A stretch of 64,000 bases of DNA from an uncultured Flavobacterium sp. (GCA_943912855.1 CALTVC010000001.1:124001-188000), one strand, 5' to 3'; counted from the first letter of the stretch, positions 25,860-33,841 are shown. Notes: a model not told the origin generated them from the letters alone. A program made the numbers and translations.

Positions 25860-26276
25860 CTATTCCGATTTTTTACCGCCTTTTTTCCCGGCAGGAGCAT
25901 CGGCTTTGTTAAGTTGTTGCCATTGCTTGTACTGATCCTTATTAAGGATTTCTTTCATTTTGGCATCAGTTTCTTCACGCGATTTTTTACGTGGATCGTC
26001 ACCTTTTGGTGGTTCGGGTTTTTCACCTTTTTCAGGTCTCTTTCCTCCTTCGGGCTTCAGGGCAGCGTGCTTTTTTTCCTGTTCGGCAAAATGCGCCTTA
26101 ACCTTCTCTTGCTGTGCAGCATCTAATTTTAAATCTTTTGTCAGCCTTTTTGTATGCTCTTCAGGAGTTAGCCTTTCTTCTCTTGGTGGACGTCCGCCTT
26201 CTGGTTTTTCCTGTTTTTCCTGTGCAAATCCCGCCACCGAGGCAAGCATCAATGCTGCAAATACTAACTTTTTCAT
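25860..26276 (-). CDS. Exported CpxP/Spy-like protein (copy 1 of 2)
   Basis: Small exported helical protein of 138 residues. Signal peptide MKKLVFAALMLASVAGFAQ, then a charged region with LTPEEHTKRLTKDLKLDAAQ, KVKAHFAEQEKKHAAL and EILNKDQYKQWQ. The two TPEE/LD-x-x-Q and L-x-x-x-Q/E repeats resemble the LTxxQ helices of periplasmic Spy/CpxP chaperone-like proteins. A Lys/Pro/Glu/Gly-rich low-complexity stretch separates them. A homologue lies immediately upstream at 26426, so this is a tandem duplication that has diverged. Function is inferred from the family: envelope stress or folding aid. It has a clear terminator and sits in its own unit. Confidence 0.75.
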   Translation of the reverse strand: MKKLVFAALMLASVAGFAQEKQEKPEGGRPPREERLTPEEHTKRLTKDLKLDAAQQEKVKAHFAEQEKKHAALKPEGGKRPEKGEKPEPPKGDDPRKKSREETDAKMKEILNKDQYKQWQQLNKADAPAGKKGGKKSE

Positions 26277-26380
26277 ATCTTATTAATGTTTTATGTATAT
26301 CGATATGCTAAAATTAATCCGTTATCCATTCAGGCTGATTGTTTTGAGGTAAACCTCACAAAAAAGCAGGTAAAGCAAAA

Positions 26381-26402
26381 AACCACGCCAGGTAGCGTGG
26401 TT
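26381..26402 (-). terminator. Hairpin terminator between the two CpxP/Spy-like genes
   Basis: Stem AACCACGC (26381-26388) and GCGTGGTT (26395-26402) with a six-base loop; on the minus strand the 3' arm is followed by a T run. It separates the two paralogous genes into distinct transcripts. Confidence 0.8.
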
Positions 26403-26425
26403 ATATATTTGTATATATTCTAAAA

Positions 26426-26869
26426 TTAATTTCCCTGAGGAAGCGCCTTCTGCTCTAATCTCCTGGACTCTGTTGCCCCTGACTTCAGCTTCTCAGAGCG
26501 GGGATTCTCGTTTGCAGACTGCCATTTAGTAAATTGGTCCGGAGTAAGTATTTCTTTCATTTTGATTTTAAACTGCTCCCTGCTATCTTTCATTGCCTCC
26601 ACCCGTGCTTTTCTGGATGCTTCATCTCTTTCCCCCTTGTATTTCTCCCTTAATTCACTAGAGCTCTTCTCCTGTTCTTCTAAAAGCACCTTCACTTTTG
26701 TCTGTTGATCTGCGGTAAGCCCCAAACTCTCCGTAAGCTTATCTGCTCTTTGCGCAGGAGTAAGTCTCTCTGTACGCGTTTTTAAGCTTTGTTCTCTCAG
26801 AGGCTCCTGCGCATGAGTTGCAACACCCGCCATGAGCAATGCTGCCATTACAATGTATTTCATATCCAA
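26426..26869 (-). CDS. Exported CpxP/Spy-like protein (copy 2 of 2)
   Basis: Exported helical protein of up to 147 residues; the first ATG at 26869 or the second at 26863 (MKYIVMAALLMAGVATHAQ) could start it. After the signal peptide it has ERLTPAQRADKLTESLGLTADQ, KVKVLLEEQEKSSSELREKY and KEILTPDQFTKWQ. These align with copy 1 (LTPEEHTKRLTKDLKLDAAQ, KMKEILNKDQYKQWQ), giving a clear paralogue pair in the LTxxQ/Spy style. The middle segment is a long charged helix. It has its own terminator downstream. The role is unproven. Confidence 0.75.
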   Translation of the reverse strand: MDMKYIVMAALLMAGVATHAQEPLREQSLKTRTERLTPAQRADKLTESLGLTADQQTKVKVLLEEQEKSSSELREKYKGERDEASRKARVEAMKDSREQFKIKMKEILTPDQFTKWQSANENPRSEKLKSGATESRRLEQKALPQGN

Positions 26870-27029
26870 ATCATTTTAATTATTATGCTCATAAAAATAC
26901 AAAAAGGATGCCAGCATAAAATAAAATATTTCACCTGTTGATAATCTTTAATATTATGCCGACACCAATACCTGACCGTTTGCTCAATTTTTGATAAATT
27001 CGCCCTTTATATTTAAAACCGTTTTAGCA

Positions 27030-29639
27030 TTGGCAGCGACTAAAGAAAAAACCGCGAAAGAAACCCCGTTAATGAAACAATACAACAGCATTAAGGCTAA
27101 ATATCCTGATGCCTGCCTGCTGTTTCGCGTGGGCGATTTTTACGAAACCTTTGGGCAGGATGCCATCCGTGCTGCCGGGATTTTAGGTATTACACTTACC
27201 AAGCGAGGTAACGGAAGCGAAAGCGAAACCGCTCTTGCAGGGTTTCCGCACCACTCGCTTAACACCTATTTACCGAAGTTGGTTAAGGCAGGACTTCGCG
27301 TAGCGATATGCGATCAGCTTGAAGACCCTAAGATGACCAAAACCATAGTGAAGCGTGGCGTTACCGAACTGGTTACTCCGGGTGTGGCACTGAATGACGA
27401 AGTACTGCACAGCAAGCAGAATAACTTTCTTGCTTCGGTGTACTTTGGCAGGAAGACAATAGGTGTATCATTTCTGGATGTGTCTACGGGCGAATTTCTT
27501 TGCGCGCAGGGTAATGAGGAGTATATAGATAAGCTGTTGCAAAACTTTAGCCCAAGCGAAATCCTTACGGCTAAAAACGAAAAAAACACTTTTAAAGAAG
27601 CCTTCGGCGATAATCATCATACGTTTTATTTAGAAGATTGGGTATATAAAGAAGACTACGCATTTGACAGCCTAACGGGGCACTTCGGTACTAATTCGCT
27701 TAAAGGTTTTGGCATAGAGGAACTGCCCGAAGGCATCATAGCCAGTGGCGCAGTGCTATATTATTTAGGCGAAACCCAGCACAACAAGGTGCAACACATA
27801 ACAAGCATTCAGCGTATAGCCGAAGATGCCTATGTGTGGATGGACCGTTTTACGATGCGCAACCTGGAGCTGCACCACAGTACCAACCAAAACGCCGTTA
27901 CACTGCTCGATGTTATAGACCGTACACTGAGCCCTATGGGTAGCCGTCTTTTAAAACGCTGGCTGGCACTTCCGCTTAAAGATGTCAACAAGGTCCGTGC
28001 CCGTCATGAGGTGGTTGCTTACCTGAAAAATAACCGTGAGGTTTTGGGACAGTTTCAAACGCAAATAAAGCAGATTAGCGACCTGGAGCGTCTTATCTCT
28101 AAGGTGGCAACCGGGAAAATTTCGCCACGCGAAGTGATTTACCTTAAAGAGTCGTTAGATGCCATTGTGCCTGTAAAACAACTTGCTCTTGAAAGCGATA
28201 ACGAAGCCCTGAAAGCCATTGGCGACAGCCTGCACGCCTGCGAACTACTTCGTGAAAAAATAAAAAACACTCTGAACCCCGATGCTCCGGTAGCCATAAA
28301 CAAAGGCAACGCAATAGCTACAGGTATTCACCCTGAACTTGATGAGTTGCGTAGCATTGCTTTTAGTGGCAAAGAATTCCTGGAAGGCATTGAGCGCAGG
28401 GAAAGCGAAAAAACAGGTATTACTTCCCTGAAGATTTCGTTTAACAACGTGTTCGGGTATTACATTGAAGTCCGCAACACACACAAAGACAAGGTGCCTG
28501 CCGACTGGATCAGGAAGCAAACCCTTGTAAATGCCGAACGCTACATTACCGAAGAACTTAAAGAATACGAAACCAAAATACTTGGCGCTGAGGAGAAAAT
28601 CCACTCGCTGGAAACCCAGCTTTTTGAGCAGTTGGTGGTTTGGATAAGTACCTACATAAAGCCTGTGCAGTTAAACGCCGGACTTATAGCGCAGGTAGAC
28701 TGCCTTTCGGGATTTGCACAACTTGCCATAGACAACAACTACGTGCAGCCTGATATTGATGACAGCCATGAGCTGGAAATTAAGGAAGGTCGTCACCCTG
28801 TTATAGAGAAACAACTCCCGGTGGGCACTCCTTATATTACTAACGATGTGTATCTTGACCGTAGCCAACAGCAGGTAATAATGATTACAGGTCCCAATAT
28901 GTCAGGTAAATCAGCAATACTACGCCAAACGGCACTGATTGTTTTGCTTGCGCAAATGGGTAGTTTTGTGCCCGCCGAAAGTGTACGCATGGGGATTGTA
29001 GATAAAATTTTTACCCGTGTGGGTGCCAGCGACAACATTAGTATGGGCGAATCTACTTTTATGGTAGAAATGAACGAAACCGCCAGCATACTAAACAACC
29101 TGAGTGACCGCAGCCTTATCCTCCTTGACGAAATAGGCCGTGGTACGAGTACCTACGATGGTATTTCCATAGCTTGGGCCATAGCAGAGTTCATTCACGA
29201 ACATCCTGCCAAGCCGAAAACGCTTTTCGCTACACACTACCACGAGCTAAACGAAATGCAGGATATCTTTGAGCGTATACAAAACTTCAACGTAAGCGTA
29301 AAAGAACTTAAAGACAACGTACTTTTTATCCGTAAGCTTGTAAAGGGTGGCAGCGCGCACAGCTTTGGTATTCATGTGGCTAAAATGGCAGGGATGCCAC
29401 AAACGGTAATTCAGAAAGCCCAGAAGCTCCTGAAAAAGCTGGAAAAAGACCACAGCAGCGAAGCTTTGGCAACCGGAAAAGCAGCAGCTAAAGACGAATT
29501 GCAATTAAGTTTCTTTAACCTGGACGACCCACTTTTAGAAGAAATAAAAGAAGAAATCTTGAACCTGGACATTAATACCCTTACCCCGGTAGAGGCATTG
29601 ATGAAATTGAATGAACTGAAACGCATGATTAGCAAATAG
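27030..29639 (+). CDS. mutS: DNA mismatch repair protein MutS
   Basis: Recognises base mismatches and recruits MutL. Family hallmarks: the mismatch-wedge FRVGDFYETFG near the N-terminus, core and clamp domains, Walker A GPNMSGKSA, Walker B with ILLDEIGRGTSTYDG, and the ATHYHELNEM signature. The frame is open from a TTG at 26991, but the usual N-terminus (MAATKEKTAKETPLMKQYNS) starts at another TTG at 27030, giving 869 residues; the first ATG comes later, inside the conserved region. I therefore choose TTG at 27030. It stands alone, flanked by a long repeat-bearing gap before the tRNA cluster. Confidence 0.92.
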   Translation: MAATKEKTAKETPLMKQYNSIKAKYPDACLLFRVGDFYETFGQDAIRAAGILGITLTKRGNGSESETALAGFPHHSLNTYLPKLVKAGLRVAICDQLEDPKMTKTIVKRGVTELVTPGVALNDEVLHSKQNNFLASVYFGRKTIGVSFLDVSTGEFLCAQGNEEYIDKLLQNFSPSEILTAKNEKNTFKEAFGDNHHTFYLEDWVYKEDYAFDSLTGHFGTNSLKGFGIEELPEGIIASGAVLYYLGETQHNKVQHITSIQRIAEDAYVWMDRFTMRNLELHHSTNQNAVTLLDVIDRTLSPMGSRLLKRWLALPLKDVNKVRARHEVVAYLKNNREVLGQFQTQIKQISDLERLISKVATGKISPREVIYLKESLDAIVPVKQLALESDNEALKAIGDSLHACELLREKIKNTLNPDAPVAINKGNAIATGIHPELDELRSIAFSGKEFLEGIERRESEKTGITSLKISFNNVFGYYIEVRNTHKDKVPADWIRKQTLVNAERYITEELKEYETKILGAEEKIHSLETQLFEQLVVWISTYIKPVQLNAGLIAQVDCLSGFAQLAIDNNYVQPDIDDSHELEIKEGRHPVIEKQLPVGTPYITNDVYLDRSQQQVIMITGPNMSGKSAILRQTALIVLLAQMGSFVPAESVRMGIVDKIFTRVGASDNISMGESTFMVEMNETASILNNLSDRSLILLDEIGRGTSTYDGISIAWAIAEFIHEHPAKPKTLFATHYHELNEMQDIFERIQNFNVSVKELKDNVLFIRKLVKGGSAHSFGIHVAKMAGMPQTVIQKAQKLLKKLEKDHSSEALATGKAAAKDELQLSFFNLDDPLLEEIKEEILNLDINTLTPVEALMKLNELKRMISK

Positions 29640-29669
29640 GTTATACGGTTATTTATTAATTTGGTTATG
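29639..29669. repeat. GGTTATACGGTTAT-type dispersed repeat
   Basis: Starts on the last base of the mutS stop codon. Reverse-complement relative of the words at 14821-14854 and 35261-35292 (GTATAACC/CATAACC). Part of the same dispersed family. Confidence 0.5.
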
Positions 29670-30015
29670 ACGTACACCGACCCCGGAAGGGGGCGTACGC
29701 ACTAACGGAGGGCACCGCCCTTTGTTTAACCCATATACATTACGCAGGCGGTACCCCGGACTAATACGTGTAACCCTTCCAGGGTCTATACGCGGTAATT
29801 CAATGGCTGTGAGATGCCAACCTAGGCTGTCATTCTGAAAACTGCGACTGCGACTGAAAACTTTTTTATATTTTTAAGCAAATCGTTATCAGAATGTTAT
29901 CTGAATGAAATATTGTTTAGGCAAATTTTCTCCCGAAAACGCTTGCAGGTATAAAAAACTGCTGTATATTTGCACCCGTAATAATGACGCTCTAAACGAA
30001 ATTCATTGACATAAC
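29640..30015. other. Non-coding gap between mutS and the tRNA cluster
   Basis: 376 bases without a gene. It holds repeat words: GACCCCGGAAGGGGGCGTACG at about 29681, GGAGGGCACCGCCCT at 29706, CCCTTCCAGGGTC at 29776, and GCGACTGCGACTG at 29844. Together they resemble the palindromic GACCCTTTCAGGGTC family and the CAGTCGCAGT words seen at 15950. The tRNA promoter occupies the right end. Confidence 0.6.
29943..29972 (+). promoter_or_regulatory. Promoter of the tRNA-Gly/Leu cluster
   Basis: TTG at 29943-29945, a 19-base spacer, then TATATTTG at 29965-29972: a full match to the Bacteroidota promoter TTG-N19-TAnnTTTG. It lies 43 bases before the first tRNA-Gly. Confidence 0.85.
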
Positions 30016-30088
30016 GCGAAAATAGCTCAGTTGGTAGAGCGCCACCTTGCCAAGGTGGAGGTCGCGGGTTCGAATCCCGTTTTTCGCT
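30016..30088 (+). tRNA. tRNA-Gly (anticodon GCC), copy 1
   Basis: 73-base cloverleaf: acceptor GCGAAAA pairs with TTTTCGC, D-arm AGCTCAGTTGGTAGAGC, anticodon arm CACCTTGCCAAGGTG with anticodon GCC, T-arm CGGGTTCGAATCCCG. CCA is not encoded. Identical in sequence to the copy at 30227. Confidence 0.95.
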
Positions 30089-30107
30089 CTAATTACTACC
30101 TAATTAT

Positions 30108-30193
30108 GCTTGAGTGGTGGAATTGGTAGACACGCTGGACTTAAAATCCAGTGGGCAGTAATGCCCGTGCGGGTTCAAGTCCCGCCTTGAGTA
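30108..30193 (+). tRNA. tRNA-Leu (anticodon TAA)
   Basis: 86-base class II tRNA with long variable arm. Anticodon arm TGGACTTAAAATCCA gives TAA. D-arm GGTGGAATTGGTAGACACGC and T-arm GCGGGTTCAAGTCCCGC. The acceptor stem GCTTGAG with CTTGAGT uses several G-U pairs. CCA is not encoded. Reads Leu UUA. Confidence 0.93.
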
Positions 30194-30203
30194 CAAAATA
30201 ATG

Positions 30204-30224
30204 AAACCTTGAAAAAGGTTTTTT
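30204..30224 (+). terminator. Hairpin terminator between tRNA-Leu and the second tRNA-Gly
   Basis: Stem AAACCTT (30204-30210) and AAGGTTT (30215-30221) with loop GAAA and a T run. It sits only two bases before the second tRNA-Gly, so that copy either relies on read-through or the hairpin is a processing signal. Confidence 0.6.
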
Positions 30225-30226
30225 CT

Positions 30227-30299
30227 GCGAAAATAGCTCAGTTGGTAGAGCGCCACCTTGCCAAGGTGGAGGTCGCGGGTTCGAATCCCGTTTTTCGCT
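30227..30299 (+). tRNA. tRNA-Gly (anticodon GCC), copy 2
   Basis: Exact 73-base duplicate of the copy at 30016. Flanking sequences differ (TCTAATTACT after copy 1; TCAAGCTTTA after copy 2), so only the tRNA itself is duplicated. Ends before a terminator at 30308-30336. Confidence 0.95.
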
Positions 30300-30307
30300 C
30301 AAGCTTT

Positions 30308-30336
30308 AAAGCCTCAACAATGTTGAGGCTTTTTTA
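30308..30336 (+). terminator. Hairpin terminator of the tRNA cluster
   Basis: Stem AAAGCCTCAA/TTGAGGCTTT with a five-base loop and TTTTT tail, nine bases after the second tRNA-Gly. Confidence 0.85.
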
Positions 30337-30346
30337 TTTAATACTC

Positions 30347-30928
30347 TTACGTAGTTTCTTTATTAAGCCACTTCGGCACATCAGGCGCCACATACTCATT
30401 CATCATTTGCAACAACACTTCTGCATTGTCCGCTACTAGTAGCATATCACGATTTATCTGCTTTAGCAAACCATTACTTACCATTTGATCTATAAAAGCA
30501 ATGAGCGCATCATAAAATCCAGCCACATTAAGCAACCCTATTGGCTTTTTATGCAACCCCAATTGCGCCCAGGTAAGCACCTCAAACAATTCTTCCATGG
30601 TACCAAATCCGCCCGGAAGCGCTATGACACCATCACAACGGTCGCTCATAATGGTTTTACGCTCGTGCATGGTATCTACCACAATAAACTCTGTAAGACC
30701 GGGATGTGCTATTTCTTTAGTTTCAAGAAATACAGGCAACACCCCCACTGCAGTACCACCTGCCTGGAGCGCACCGTTTGCCACAGCCCCCATAAGCCCT
30801 ACCTGAGCACCTCCGTACACCAAGCCAAGACTATTTTCGGCAAGCAACTTACCCAGATTATACGCCACAATTTCAAACTCCGGGTCATTACCAAAACTCG
30901 ACGCACAGAATACAGTTATATTTTTCAT
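30347..30928 (-). CDS. LOG-family protein (TIGR00730, putative nucleotide phosphoribohydrolase)
   Basis: Rossmann-type hydrolase of 193 residues. The LOG signature PGGFGTMEELFEVLTWAQLG is present, preceded by LVYGGAQVGLMGAVANGALQAGG and followed by KPIGLLNVAGFYDAL. Plant relatives cleave cytokinin riboside monophosphate; bacterial members hydrolyse AMP or related nucleotides, and the natural substrate is often unclear. It is convergent with the tRNA operon and divergent from gtrA, with about 109 bases between the two starts. Confidence 0.88.
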   Translation of the reverse strand: MKNITVFCASSFGNDPEFEIVAYNLGKLLAENSLGLVYGGAQVGLMGAVANGALQAGGTAVGVLPVFLETKEIAHPGLTEFIVVDTMHERKTIMSDRCDGVIALPGGFGTMEELFEVLTWAQLGLHKKPIGLLNVAGFYDALIAFIDQMVSNGLLKQINRDMLLVADNAEVLLQMMNEYVAPDVPKWLNKETT

Positions 30929-30960
30929 ATACAGAAAAGATTACTAAAAGCCCAAGGACT

Positions 30961-30989
30961 TTGTTTACAAATATTATTAAATATCTTTG
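30961..30989 (+). promoter_or_regulatory. Promoter of the GtrA-family gene
   Basis: TTG (30961-30963), 18-base spacer and TATCTTTG (30982-30989), close to the canonical TTG-N19-TAnnTTTG arrangement. The gene starts at 31038. Confidence 0.65.
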
Positions 30990-31037
30990 CAACCGCCCCA
31001 AGCTCTTTGGCACAGCACAAAACAAACAACAAAGCAA

Positions 31038-31412
31038 ATGACTTTTTTTCAATTTATAAAATTCGGACTGATAGGAACCACAGGATTAACACTTGATTTT
31101 TCCATTACCTGGTTTTGTAAAGAGAAACTGAAAATAAACAAATATGTTGCAAACGGGCTTGGCTTTACAGTAGCCGTGGTAAACAATTACTTTTTAAACA
31201 AGCACTTTACGTTTCAAGACACAAACACCCACATAGGTGCACAATTTACACGGTTTGCCCTTGTTTCTGTAATTGGCTTCCTGCTAAACACCGGAATGAT
31301 TTTCTTCCTTCAAAAAAACACTAAAACAAATTTCTACGTTTCTAAAGCCATAGTAACCGTCTTGGTTTTTTTCTGGAACTTTTTTGCTAATAGTCTTTAT
31401 ACTTTTAACTAG
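31038..31412 (+). CDS. GtrA-family small membrane protein
   Basis: Four-helix membrane protein of 124 residues in the GtrA/DPMS family, thought to help flip or deliver undecaprenyl-linked sugars (glucose or similar) across the inner membrane. Core segments: FIKFGLIGTTGLTLDFSITW, NNYFLNKHFTF, GFLLNTGMIFFL and VFFWNFFANSLYTFN. An upstream in-frame ATG at 30987 overlaps the promoter box, so 31038 (MTFFQF) is used. No partner glycosyltransferase lies next to it, so the substrate is unknown. Confidence 0.85.
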   Translation: MTFFQFIKFGLIGTTGLTLDFSITWFCKEKLKINKYVANGLGFTVAVVNNYFLNKHFTFQDTNTHIGAQFTRFALVSVIGFLLNTGMIFFLQKNTKTNFYVSKAIVTVLVFFWNFFANSLYTFN

Positions 31413-31775
31413 CCATTTTCACCTATTACCCAACCTTTCCATTTTCCATCCGGCAAAGCCAACAAACCATTAACCAATGTAGTTCGCTTCACTAACAAGC
31501 GTTGAAAACCAGCACCCTTAATTGCAAAGTGATGCAATATTTTGCAACATTTTGCAGGGTATAGAATCACTACAAAAAAACTTATTTCACTAGAATATAT
31601 TCAATATTTTGAATTTTGAAAACGTTATAACTTTAGAGAAATTTCCGATTAATAGAGAATATTTCAACTTACAAAAGTCACCTTGAGGCAAAATGATTAC
31701 ATTTTGATAAAATAAGTTGTAAGAATTTCGCAAACTTTTCGTTATTTTTACAGAGAAATTTATCCTCCCGGAACT
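31413..31775. other. AT-rich intergenic region upstream of the LacI gene
   Basis: 363 bases, no ORF worth calling, strongly AT-rich. A candidate promoter, TTG at 31717-31719 with TATTTTTA at 31743-31750 (23-base spacer, one mismatch in the -7 box), lies before the LacI start at 31776. The words GCAATATTTTGCAACATTTTGCA (31531-31556) form short repeated motifs that could be operator-like. Confidence 0.4.
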
Positions 31776-32807
31776 ATGAGACCAAAAGCGACCTTAAAAC
31801 AAATTGCAAAAGAGCTGGGCGTATCCGTATCTACGGTATCTAAAGCGCTTAGCAACAGCCCTGAAATCAGTGAACCTACAAAAATTAAGGTGCAGGAATT
31901 TGCCAAGCTTAAAAATTATAAGCCAAACAATATTGCTGTTAATCTTAAAAGCAAGCGTTCTAAAACCATAGGCGTTGTTATTCCTAACATTCTTAACCCG
32001 TTTTTTGCCAAAGTATTCAGTGGCATAGAAAAATTGGCCAATGAGCGTGGGTACAACGTGATTACCTGTATTAGCAACGAATCGTTAAAAAAGGAAATCA
32101 CAGCTATGGACATGCTGAGTAATGGTACCATAGATGGGTTTATCCTTTCTATTGCCGACGAAACCCAGAAAGAGCACGATTTTAGGCACTTTAAAGAAGC
32201 CATAGCCGACGATATTCCGATTGTAATGTTCGACAGGATATCTGACGAGGTAAACTGCGATAAAGTTATTGTAGACGACTTTGATTCGGCTGTTAACGCG
32301 GTAAACCACCTTGTAGCTACCGGAAGCAAAAGAATAGCACTGCTTTCTAACATAGATAACACCAGCGTAGGTAAGCTTAGGGCCGAAGGATATTTAGAGG
32401 CACTACAGGCAAATAATATAGCTATAGACGAAACACTTATCCTTCGTTGTGAGAGTACTGAAGAATTTGAAGAGCAGTTTCCGTCTTTCTTTGATGTTAA
32501 AGGAAAAGAAATAGATGCTGTTTTTGCTCTTGAAGAATCTGCTTCGGTAGTAGCACACAAAGCCGTTCTTAAGGGTGGTTTTAAAATCCCGGAAGATGTA
32601 CAGCTAATAGGCTTTGCCGATGGCGTATGGTCACGCAGATTAACGCCAAGCCTAAGTACCGTAAGCCAGCATGGCCCTGAAATTGGAGAAGCTGCTGCAG
32701 AAATACTAATAAACAGGCTGGAAAGCAAGGAAACCGAAGCTCCGGAATACCTGACTACAGTAATCAAAACAGAACTTCGCCAGAGGGAATCTACCAGGAA
32801 ACTGTAG
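31776..32807 (+). CDS. LacI/GalR-family transcription regulator
   Basis: DNA-binding repressor or activator of 343 residues. The N-terminal helix-turn-helix is ATLKQIAKELGVSVSTVSKALS, followed by the hinge helix region NNIAVNLKSKRSKTIGVVIP. The periplasmic-binding-protein-like effector domain fills residues 60-335 (FDRISDEVNCDKVIVDDFDS, IGFADGVWSRRLTPSL). No sugar-utilisation genes are adjacent, so its effector and targets are unknown; it may regulate distant loci. The stop is 11 bases before the Crp-family gene. Confidence 0.88.
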   Translation: MRPKATLKQIAKELGVSVSTVSKALSNSPEISEPTKIKVQEFAKLKNYKPNNIAVNLKSKRSKTIGVVIPNILNPFFAKVFSGIEKLANERGYNVITCISNESLKKEITAMDMLSNGTIDGFILSIADETQKEHDFRHFKEAIADDIPIVMFDRISDEVNCDKVIVDDFDSAVNAVNHLVATGSKRIALLSNIDNTSVGKLRAEGYLEALQANNIAIDETLILRCESTEEFEEQFPSFFDVKGKEIDAVFALEESASVVAHKAVLKGGFKIPEDVQLIGFADGVWSRRLTPSLSTVSQHGPEIGEAAAEILINRLESKETEAPEYLTTVIKTELRQRESTRKL

Positions 32808-32818
32808 CATTTCTAAAC

Positions 32819-33397
32819 TTGGTTAACACCATACATAAAATAAAATCATTATACCCGCTAAGTGAGGAATCGCTTAGCGGGCTTATTGCTTTAACAACTA
32901 GTGTTACCGTTCCTAAAGGCGAGATGGTAATACATCAGGGACATATAGAAAAACACATGTATTTTATAGAGCAAGGGTTGGTGAGGGCATATAGCGATGG
33001 CAGGGAAAAACAGATAACATTCTGGTTTGGCATGCCTGGAGATTACATTATATCTGCCCAAAGTTTTGTCCATGGTAAACCCGGCTATGAGAGCATGGAA
33101 GCACTTGAGGATTGTATCCTTTATGAAATCAACACAGCGGAGTTATTTGCCTTACTTAAAGATAATGCCGAACTGGCTAACTGGAGCAGGAAGCTCGCTG
33201 AAAATGAGTTGCTAAAGCTGGAAAAGATGTTTATAAACAGGCAGTTTAAAACCGCCACTCAGCTTTATGTAGAATTACTCGAACAAATACCTTCGTTACC
33301 TAATCGGGTTCCTTTAAAATACATCGCCTCATTTCTGGGCATAAGCCAGGTTTCATTGAGCAGAATAAGAGCAAGTTTGGCTAAAGGCATTATTTAA
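32819..33397 (+). CDS. Crp/Fnr-family transcription regulator
   Basis: Cyclic-nucleotide-binding-fold regulator of 192 residues. The cNMP-like domain (about 8-120) contains MYFIEQGLVRAYSD and GDYIISAQSFVHGKPG but lacks the full cAMP-contact signature. A C-terminal winged helix-turn-helix ends in YIASFLGISQVSLSRIRASL. The only upstream start in frame is TTG at 32819, 11 bases after the LacI gene stop, so it is likely co-transcribed. Similar Crp-like genes in Bacteroidota often regulate small transporters next to them, such as the SMR gene here. The effector is unknown. Confidence 0.85.
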   Translation: MVNTIHKIKSLYPLSEESLSGLIALTTSVTVPKGEMVIHQGHIEKHMYFIEQGLVRAYSDGREKQITFWFGMPGDYIISAQSFVHGKPGYESMEALEDCILYEINTAELFALLKDNAELANWSRKLAENELLKLEKMFINRQFKTATQLYVELLEQIPSLPNRVPLKYIASFLGISQVSLSRIRASLAKGII

Positions 33398-33460
33398 CAA
33401 ATGTAAATTCCGGCATCAGCCATACAGGCTACATTTACCGAAATTTATAACGCTTAAACA

Positions 33461-33793
33461 ATGAACTGGATTTATCTTATCATTGCCGGTTTTCTGGAAA
33501 TTGGCTTTACATCATGTCTTAAACTTTCAAAAAATTTCACTGATTATAAATGGGTAGCCGCTTTTCTGGCATGCATAGTGTTGAGTTTTTATTTTGTGAA
33601 CAAGGCAACACAAACCCTTCCATTAGGTACCGCCTATGCCGTATGGACCGGCATTGGGGCTTTTGGAACTGTGGTAATGGGTATCATATTTTTTAAAGAA
33701 CCGGCTACATTTTGGAGATTGTTCTTTATTACCACACTGGTACTTTCAATAATAGGACTAAAGTTCTTTGGTGGAGAAAGCGCATCACATTGA
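33461..33793 (+). CDS. SMR-family transporter, SugE/Gdx-like (guanidinium exporter type)
   Basis: Small multidrug-resistance family protein, 110 residues, four membrane helices. Glu13 in helix 1 (GFLEIGFTSCLKLS) is the essential proton/substrate residue. LPLGTAYAVWTGIGAFGTV and FFKEPATFWRL match the SugE/Gdx branch, whose members export guanidinium, better than the EmrE multidrug branch; the substrate remains inference. It lies 63 bases after the Crp gene. No guanidine riboswitch was seen upstream. It ends at a strong bidirectional terminator. Confidence 0.82.
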   Translation: MNWIYLIIAGFLEIGFTSCLKLSKNFTDYKWVAAFLACIVLSFYFVNKATQTLPLGTAYAVWTGIGAFGTVVMGIIFFKEPATFWRLFFITTLVLSIIGLKFFGGESASH

Positions 33794-33802
33794 CCTATTA
33801 AA

Positions 33803-33841
33803 AAAACAAGCGGGAAGTTGATTTAACTTCCCGCTTGTTTT
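33803..33841. terminator. Strong bidirectional hairpin terminator
   Basis: Stem of up to 17 base pairs (AAGCGGGAAGTT/AACTTCCCGCTT core) with loop GATTT, A-rich 5' and T-rich 3' sides. It separates the SMR gene from the convergent serine hydrolase gene and slightly overlaps or touches the latter's stop at 33842. Confidence 0.9.

Noticed and set aside
29942..30336. Possible integrated element using the tRNA-Gly genes as attachment sites
   Set aside because: The two copies are complete tRNAs only 138 bases apart with no integrase or foreign genes between them; tRNA duplication explains it better.
30209..30439. 76-residue ORF covering the second tRNA-Gly
   Set aside because: Its sequence is the tRNA read as protein (AKIAQLVERHLAKVEVAGSNPVFRS), a common artefact.
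30940..31060. Extended starts for the GtrA gene
   Set aside because: The longer reading from 30987 covers the promoter box at 30982-30989, so 31038 is the better start.
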